11,096 nucleotides of DNA from Draconibacterium sp. (GTDB lineage: Bacteria > Bacteroidota > Bacteroidia > Bacteroidales > Prolixibacteraceae), in contig JALUZN010000139.1 of the NCBI GenBank assembly GCA_027011835.1, forward strand, positions 1 to 11,096, in the 5' to 3' direction. Positions 6,996 to 11,096 of this stretch are shown here, in pieces. Positions within the stretch are counted from its first letter, which is position 1; every line of letters starts with the position of its first letter. The notes beneath the pieces are model-generated. The model did no database searches, had not been told where the DNA came from, and saw only the letters and a program-made list of their open reading frames with translations. Both the position numbers and the translations under genes were made by a program.

Positions 6996-8327
6996 CTAAT
7001 TTGTATCGTTCAGTTTTGTAATGTCGAGAATAAAACCTTCCATTCCAACAATTTTGTTTCCAATATAAATTGGATTTGCCGAAAGAATATGTTTTCCGGT
7101 TGAGCCGTCTTTGCATCTGCGTTCGGCAATAACTCCCGAGATGGTTTCGCCTGCCATAACTTTTTTGAATGACTCTTCAAGTTTCCCTACTTCCGACGGA
7201 TTTCTTGTCAGTTCAAAATGGTGCCCGATTACTTCGTCTTTACTGTCGAATTTATAGAGTTTAAGCCACGCTTCGTTTACATCGGCAATAATGCCGTTTT
7301 CATCGAGGCGATAATAGCCGGCGCCACTGTTACGAACGGCAAAGGTCATGTGCTCGTTCAGCTTTTCTGCTTCCGAAATGTCGAGAATAAAACCTCCCAG
7401 TCCAACAATTTCTCCGTCTTCGAAAACCGGATTTGCTGATAGCAGGTGTTTCCCGGTCGAACCGTCGAAACATTTTCGGGTAACGGGAATTCCGGTAATT
7501 ATTTCGCCGTTTAAAACTTTGGCTACCAAATCGTCCAATTCAGTCAGGTTCTTTTCGTCGCGGGTTACCGAGTAGTGTTTGCCAACCACTTTACTGCGGT
7601 CTTTGCATTTATACATTTCGAGCCAGGCATCGTTAACGTCAATTATTGTCCCGTTTAAGTCGAGGCGGTAGTAGCCGGCAACACTCTCGTCGACAGCTTT
7701 TTGCAGATTTTGCATACGTTCTTCTTCTTCGTCAATATCAATCACTTCCCATCCGGTTATCATGGCTTTAATGCTCGATAGTGGTGTGTCGCCGGTGGTT
7801 GTTAAATAAACGTGTGCAATAACAAAAGCCAGCAAAGTAAATGCCCCGAAGGTGTGAATTACGGCAATTGTACTTAATCCGAACACATGCCCAGGATTGT
7901 TTGGATACACATAAAAAAGGTAGATAAATCCGGTAATAACCTGAACTGGAAGTACCAGCAGCTTTAGCCCGAGATAAATTAAGCGTTGTAACGGATTAAA
8001 CTTGTTGTAAATGGTTTTATGGGTCGGGTGTGGAGCTCCTTTAAAAATACCTGTTATGTAGTACGAAATTTGTTCTTTTATAAACTTTGTTGTGGGAATG
8101 TATTGTTTCCATTCGCCGGTAACAAAATGCCAGAAAATGGCAAAAACGATAAGTACCAGTAGTGCCCAGGCGGCAATGTTGTGAAGCTGCACTGCCCGTT
8201 GAAATCCTATTATATGGTAGGCTCCGTGAACTTCGAATCCGGTAAATGCCAAAAAGAAAATTAATAATGCCTGATTCCAGTGCCAGAATCTCTCAAATCC
8301 TCTGTATATATATGTCTTCTTCTTCAT
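6996..8327 (-). CDS. Membrane cytochrome b (thiosulfate reductase/b561 type) fused to two PAS domains
   Basis: Residues 1-195 are a four-helix di-heme cytochrome b: YRGFERFWHWNQALLIFFLAFTGFEVH, a second helix with H67 (FAIFWHF), a third at about 117-140 and a fourth containing H158 and H172 (VIHTFGAF, VIAHVYLTTTGDTP), ending KAMITGWE. H16, H34, H49, H67, H158 and H172 are candidate heme ligands. Such subunits take electrons from quinol and pass them to a periplasmic partner. After an acidic linker (DIDEEEER) come two PAS domains (about 213-318 and 331-436), each with GYYRLD-NG-I-DVN-AWL, a CFDGSTGKH or CKDGSTGKH motif, LSANP and GFILDI. They repeat with a 119-residue period, a clear tandem duplication. 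The protein ends four residues after about 439, with no kinase, GGDEF or DNA-binding output. The basic N-terminus and four helices put the PAS pair in the cytoplasm. The gene starts 10 bases after the octaheme cytochrome gene, its obvious electron partner. Confidence 0.85.
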   Translation of the reverse strand: MKKKTYIYRGFERFWHWNQALLIFFLAFTGFEVHGAYHIIGFQRAVQLHNIAAWALLVLIVFAIFWHFVTGEWKQYIPTTKFIKEQISYYITGIFKGAPHPTHKTIYNKFNPLQRLIYLGLKLLVLPVQVITGFIYLFYVYPNNPGHVFGLSTIAVIHTFGAFTLLAFVIAHVYLTTTGDTPLSSIKAMITGWEVIDIDEEEERMQNLQKAVDESVAGYYRLDLNGTIIDVNDAWLEMYKCKDRSKVVGKHYSVTRDEKNLTELDDLVAKVLNGEIITGIPVTRKCFDGSTGKHLLSANPVFEDGEIVGLGGFILDISEAEKLNEHMTFAVRNSGAGYYRLDENGIIADVNEAWLKLYKFDSKDEVIGHHFELTRNPSEVGKLEESFKKVMAGETISGVIAERRCKDGSTGKHILSANPIYIGNKIVGMEGFILDITKLNDTN

Positions 8328-8337
8328 AATTCTTCAA

Positions 8338-9942
8338 TTATTTTTTAATAATTCGTAGTGTTGCGTGAATGATAACTCCAAGTAATGAGAGGAGTATCAT
8401 AATAACTCCTGTTACATCGAGCAGGTTATTATAGTCGCGTCCGGGCAGGTAAAAGTCGGTTACTTTAGCTAATCTTCCGTTGCGCGAGTGACACTGGGTA
8501 CAAGTAAGCGACTCTTTGCGCGGTGCTACCATGTGATTTACCGGCCAGTCCATTTGAGTTGAAACAAATCCATATTCTCCACTATATGGAAGACCAACTT
8601 CAGCCATTCCGGTTTTTGCGGCTTTGTTCCAGTCGAAATTTAACCAGTACGAAGTGGTGTCTTTTCCAAACAGATGAGGAATTATCATGTAATTATTTTT
8701 GGCGTCGTAAATCTGTTTTCCGGTAAATCGTTTAACCGGAATAATTTTTGAATTTTTATCGGTGTAGTTGCCTAAGAAGTAGTTTAAATGAACTGTTTTT
8801 GTCGGATCAATTTTGTCGCCCATAATATAGTGGCGTGCTTCTCCGTTCGACCAAATGTATTCGGGTTTAACATTTTTCTCCCAAATAAAGCTACCCTTTT
8901 TGGTGTGATATGTCATTGCTCCGGCACTGTCTTTTTTCATCATCATGCTTCCATCGGGATTAAATTTCCCGGCTGTCGACCAGTCCCAGTACATTTTTGT
9001 CGGATTGACTTTTGCAAACTCGGGAATATGGCAAGTCTGACAAGCAATCCGGTCGGTGTGCTGGTTTAATATAGGGTTTTCATGAGGCGCATTAGTGTGG
9101 CACTCTTCGCAACTAACCCGGTTTTTGTTGGCCGATGCAATAGAATACAAGTTCCCTTTTATGTCGTGTCTTTTGGTTTTGTGGCACTCTATACAACCCA
9201 TATTTGCACTGTTAATTCCCATATGAACATCAACTTTTCGCGATGTTTTATTCAATGCCATCTCCAAATCGCCGTGTTTTACATTGTTTCCGCCACCGCC
9301 AACGTAATGGCAGGCTCCGCAGTTATGACGCTGTGGTTTCCCAATGCTTCTTAAAACTTTTTTGTAATCGAACGGATGCGAAGCAATTCCGCAAATTACC
9401 AGCTCTTCTTTTGCAGGAAGCCCGTAATCGCCGGTGGCTTTTTTGTAAATTCCAGATTGGTCGTGGCAAACAATACAGTCGATGTTTCTGCTGTCGTCGA
9501 ATTTTGCATTCATGTCTTTCCACCCATAACCAATATGGCAACTCGAACAGAGCTTTTCGTTCGATTTTGTTCCGATACAGAAGTTGTTTACAATATTTTT
9601 TTTGCCAAGCATAATGGTGTCGCCATTATCTTTAATGTATGGTTTCGCCCATTTCCAGTGCGAAGTGGCCATTACTTCCTGGTCGGTTTTGTTGTGGCAC
9701 GAAAGACAGGCTTCGGTTATTTGCTGGGGCGAATCAAAGTCTTGTTGCAATATTTTAAATTTGCTGTGGTCGACTTTGGCAACTGTGTCGACCTCGTAAT
9801 TAACAAGTTTAATAGGAACGCGCTCAGTGTGTGTGGTTGTGTTATGAATATAGATACCACCCAGTACCCATGGAATGGCAATGGCGATAAACAAAGCTAA
9901 AAGCTTAATGAATTTTTGTTGCGATTTTTTTACTGTTAGCAT
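8338..9942 (-). CDS. Octaheme c-type cytochrome, tetrathionate reductase (OTR) family, membrane-anchored
   Basis: The 534-residue protein has exactly eight CxxCH heme sites: CLSCH 79, CSSCH 132, CIVCH 156, CGACH 208, CIECH 250, CEECH 278, CQTCH 301 and CTQCH 481. The NNFCI segment, CSSCHIGYGWKD and the long gap before the last heme are typical of the octaheme tetrathionate reductase family (Shewanella OTR). That enzyme reduces tetrathionate, nitrite and hydroxylamine in vitro; its physiological substrate is uncertain. The catalytic heme of OTR has a lysine ligand; which lysine serves here cannot be settled by eye (K142 after CSSCH is one candidate). A hydrophobic helix at about 12-31 and a second at about 508-527 (VTGVIMILLSLLGVIIH) indicate both N- and C-terminal anchors, with the heme domain in the periplasm. 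The next gene downstream (10-base gap) is a membrane cytochrome b, the likely quinol-linked electron donor. A 237-residue unknown gene lies 41 bases upstream. Confidence 0.88.
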   Translation of the reverse strand: MLTVKKSQQKFIKLLALFIAIAIPWVLGGIYIHNTTTHTERVPIKLVNYEVDTVAKVDHSKFKILQQDFDSPQQITEACLSCHNKTDQEVMATSHWKWAKPYIKDNGDTIMLGKKNIVNNFCIGTKSNEKLCSSCHIGYGWKDMNAKFDDSRNIDCIVCHDQSGIYKKATGDYGLPAKEELVICGIASHPFDYKKVLRSIGKPQRHNCGACHYVGGGGNNVKHGDLEMALNKTSRKVDVHMGINSANMGCIECHKTKRHDIKGNLYSIASANKNRVSCEECHTNAPHENPILNQHTDRIACQTCHIPEFAKVNPTKMYWDWSTAGKFNPDGSMMMKKDSAGAMTYHTKKGSFIWEKNVKPEYIWSNGEARHYIMGDKIDPTKTVHLNYFLGNYTDKNSKIIPVKRFTGKQIYDAKNNYMIIPHLFGKDTTSYWLNFDWNKAAKTGMAEVGLPYSGEYGFVSTQMDWPVNHMVAPRKESLTCTQCHSRNGRLAKVTDFYLPGRDYNNLLDVTGVIMILLSLLGVIIHATLRIIKK

Positions 9943-9983
9943 TATAATTGGTTTTTAGACTTATTAATAAGATAGCTGTTTTT

Positions 9984-10697
9984 TTATACTGAAAAGGTCT
10001 GCTCTAAATGGTGTTGAAGCTCTTTAAACCTGCTTTTATCGCAATGCTCGGAGTAGATTCCTACAAAGTCCCAAACATCGTCTTTTACAAACAACGAAAC
10101 AAGCGACGAGTCGAACAGGTGAAAGTTGCAGCTGAATTTTATGCTTTCCATTCCTGCTAAAAATGTATCGAATTCAATTGGTTTTGGAATTTTAAAAAAG
10201 AATTGATTTGGATTCTCTTTATCTTGAAAGATTCCTTTATCGAGTTCCTCAAATTCAATATATTTTTTAAAGTAAATTAAACTGTTGTAACTCTCAATGG
10301 TTTTTGAGGGTAGAAACTTAATGCCAAGTTTTTTAAATTCGGCAATTAATTTTGGAAGAATATCTTTGTTTTCCACATTTACACGAATGCAAGCATGCGA
10401 TTTGTTTTTTACAACTACCTGCCCCGGTGCAATTCGTAACCGCAAATTGAACTGTTTTGTCAGCAGCGGAACATTACGAAGAATGATGTCTTGAAAACAT
10501 GCAATCTGTTTTTTTACCGGCAAAAACAGATGCCAGTCGTGAACATGTTTGTTCTCCGGAAAATTATTTTTCGAATAGTAGCCCGGCTTGGGATCCGACT
10601 CTAAAACCAGGCAGTTTAAACTTTTGCTAAGCGGCGAACTGGCCATGTCAATCTTCATCGAGAAGCAGGTTAATCCTGCCATGTCTTGATTGTTCAT
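9984..10697 (-). CDS. Unrecognised 237-residue protein, first gene of the octaheme cytochrome operon
   Basis: I do not recognise a family. The sequence looks like a globular, soluble cytoplasmic protein: there is no signal peptide, membrane segment or heme motif. It has six scattered cysteines (11, 29, 67, 103, 190, 219) and a histidine cluster, H51-V-H-D-W-H56. Other notable segments are FNLRLRIAPGQVVVKNK (about 83-99), EFKKLGIKFLPSKTIESYNSL (about 120-140) and, near the end, SLVSLFVKDDVWDFVGIYSEHC. The C-terminal half has alternating strand and helix character. Codon use resembles trpS and the cytochrome genes, so it appears native. It lies 41 bases upstream of the octaheme cytochrome on the same strand, with a -7 box 58 bases before its ATG, so it probably shares the transcript. 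A role in maturation or regulation of the cytochromes would be a guess. ATG codons at residues 6, 14 and 18 are alternative starts. Confidence 0.7.
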   Translation of the reverse strand: MNNQDMAGLTCFSMKIDMASSPLSKSLNCLVLESDPKPGYYSKNNFPENKHVHDWHLFLPVKKQIACFQDIILRNVPLLTKQFNLRLRIAPGQVVVKNKSHACIRVNVENKDILPKLIAEFKKLGIKFLPSKTIESYNSLIYFKKYIEFEELDKGIFQDKENPNQFFFKIPKPIEFDTFLAGMESIKFSCNFHLFDSSLVSLFVKDDVWDFVGIYSEHCDKSRFKELQHHLEQTFSV

Positions 10698-11096
10698 CTT
10701 TTCTGTTTTTAAAGTTTTTATTTTTTCAATTTAAAACTTAATTGGATGGCGGCACAAATATAATGAATTTATGTTCGTTGCAGTAGTGTTGTATCATAGA
10801 TTCATTCTAATTAAACAACTTTAATTTTATGGTATAAAAACGATGTTGTTCTTTGTGAATGTGCACGACGTTTCCCCGCTCTGTTTATTTGTTAAAGTGG
10901 TGCGTAATGAGAATGAAGTTGTTGTTTTTTTGCGAAAAGGCATGTAATTGTCTGTGGTTGGTGTAGGTTATTTGTTTTTCTGTTGTTGCTAAAAGAGTAG
11001 TTGTGTGCTTGTGCTGCTTAAACAAATAATGGTATAGTGTGGTACAGCTATTTGAAATCCATATAAATATTTATAAATGCTTGCAATGAATAAATA
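10698..11096. other. Leader and intergenic region at the right edge, no supported gene
   Basis: About 400 bases, rich in T and G on the + strand, hold no open frame with family resemblance. The first 65 bases are the untranslated leader and -7 box of the - strand cytochrome operon. The only small frame I noticed (10843-10947, 34 codons, + strand) has no supporting signal. No terminator hairpin or RNA gene is evident. Confidence 0.6.
10755..10762 (-). promoter_or_regulatory. Bacteroidota -7 box for the octaheme cytochrome operon
   Basis: On the - strand this reads TATATTTG, a full match to TAnnTTTG, 58 bases before the ATG at 10697. No TTTG-type -33 element is found 19-21 bases upstream, so the promoter may need an activator, which would fit an acceptor-regulated respiratory operon (inference). 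Confidence 0.5.

Noticed and set aside
9376..9900. A 174-codon + strand open frame, with similar long ones at 8788-9069, 9082-9354 and 9243-9614
   Set aside because: They are antisense to the octaheme cytochrome, whose eight CxxCH sites prove the coding frame; they show no family resemblance.
9960..9971. Perfect 12-base palindrome CTTATTAATAAG between the unknown gene and the octaheme cytochrome gene
   Set aside because: It is AT-only at its core and short, so it could arise by chance in a 41-base gap; there is no second copy to support an operator.
10843..10947. A 34-codon + strand frame in the right-hand intergenic region
   Set aside because: It has no -7 box, no ribosome-site signal and no resemblance to a known small protein; a chance frame is as likely.

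Overview
The window reads as a chromosomal segment of a Bacteroidota bacterium, most likely a marine or anaerobic lineage such as Marinilabiliales (the order is an inference from general sequence feel). The evidence for the phylum is a PorZ homologue ending in a type IX secretion sorting domain, TAnnTTTG-type -7 boxes, and starts without clear Shine-Dalgarno sequences. There are no rRNA or tRNA genes and no CRISPR array.

Region 1 (85-3149, + strand): porZ, a cell-surface component of the type IX secretion attachment complex, followed 17 bases later by recO (recombinational repair). Both are ordinary core genes.

Region 2 (about 3150-5560, - strand) is an AT-rich accessory island. It holds the tail of an Eco57I/PglX-like (type IIG-like) adenine DNA methyltransferase, cut into two pieces (5441-5560 and 3519-3632). 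Between the pieces sits an intact 564-residue gene encoding a phospholipase D-fold nuclease domain joined to about three helicase-associated (HA) repeats but no helicase. Removing positions 3635-5458 together with one copy of a TA dinucleotide rejoins the methyltransferase tail in frame. One base after the methyltransferase stop begins a RhuM-family gene that loses its family resemblance after about 95 residues, near recO. I read this as a decayed restriction-modification operon (methyltransferase then rhuM) that received a nuclease gene inside its methyltransferase. This is the most unusual part of the window.

Region 3 (5561-6940): 278 bases with no gene, then trpS (tryptophanyl-tRNA synthetase) on the - strand with its own -7 box.

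Region 4 (6937-10762, - strand) is a respiratory operon. In transcription order it has a -7 box (10755-10762), a 237-residue protein of unknown function, a membrane-anchored octaheme c-type cytochrome of the tetrathionate reductase (OTR) family, and, 10 bases later, a four-helix cytochrome b carrying two tandem PAS domains at its C-terminus. A strong hairpin terminator (6937-6978) ends it. The likely electron path is quinol to membrane cytochrome b to octaheme cytochrome to a periplasmic acceptor (tetrathionate, nitrite, hydroxylamine or another). The PAS pair would sit in the cytoplasm with no recognisable output domain. About 400 bases at the right end (10698-11096) contain the operon leader and no supported gene.
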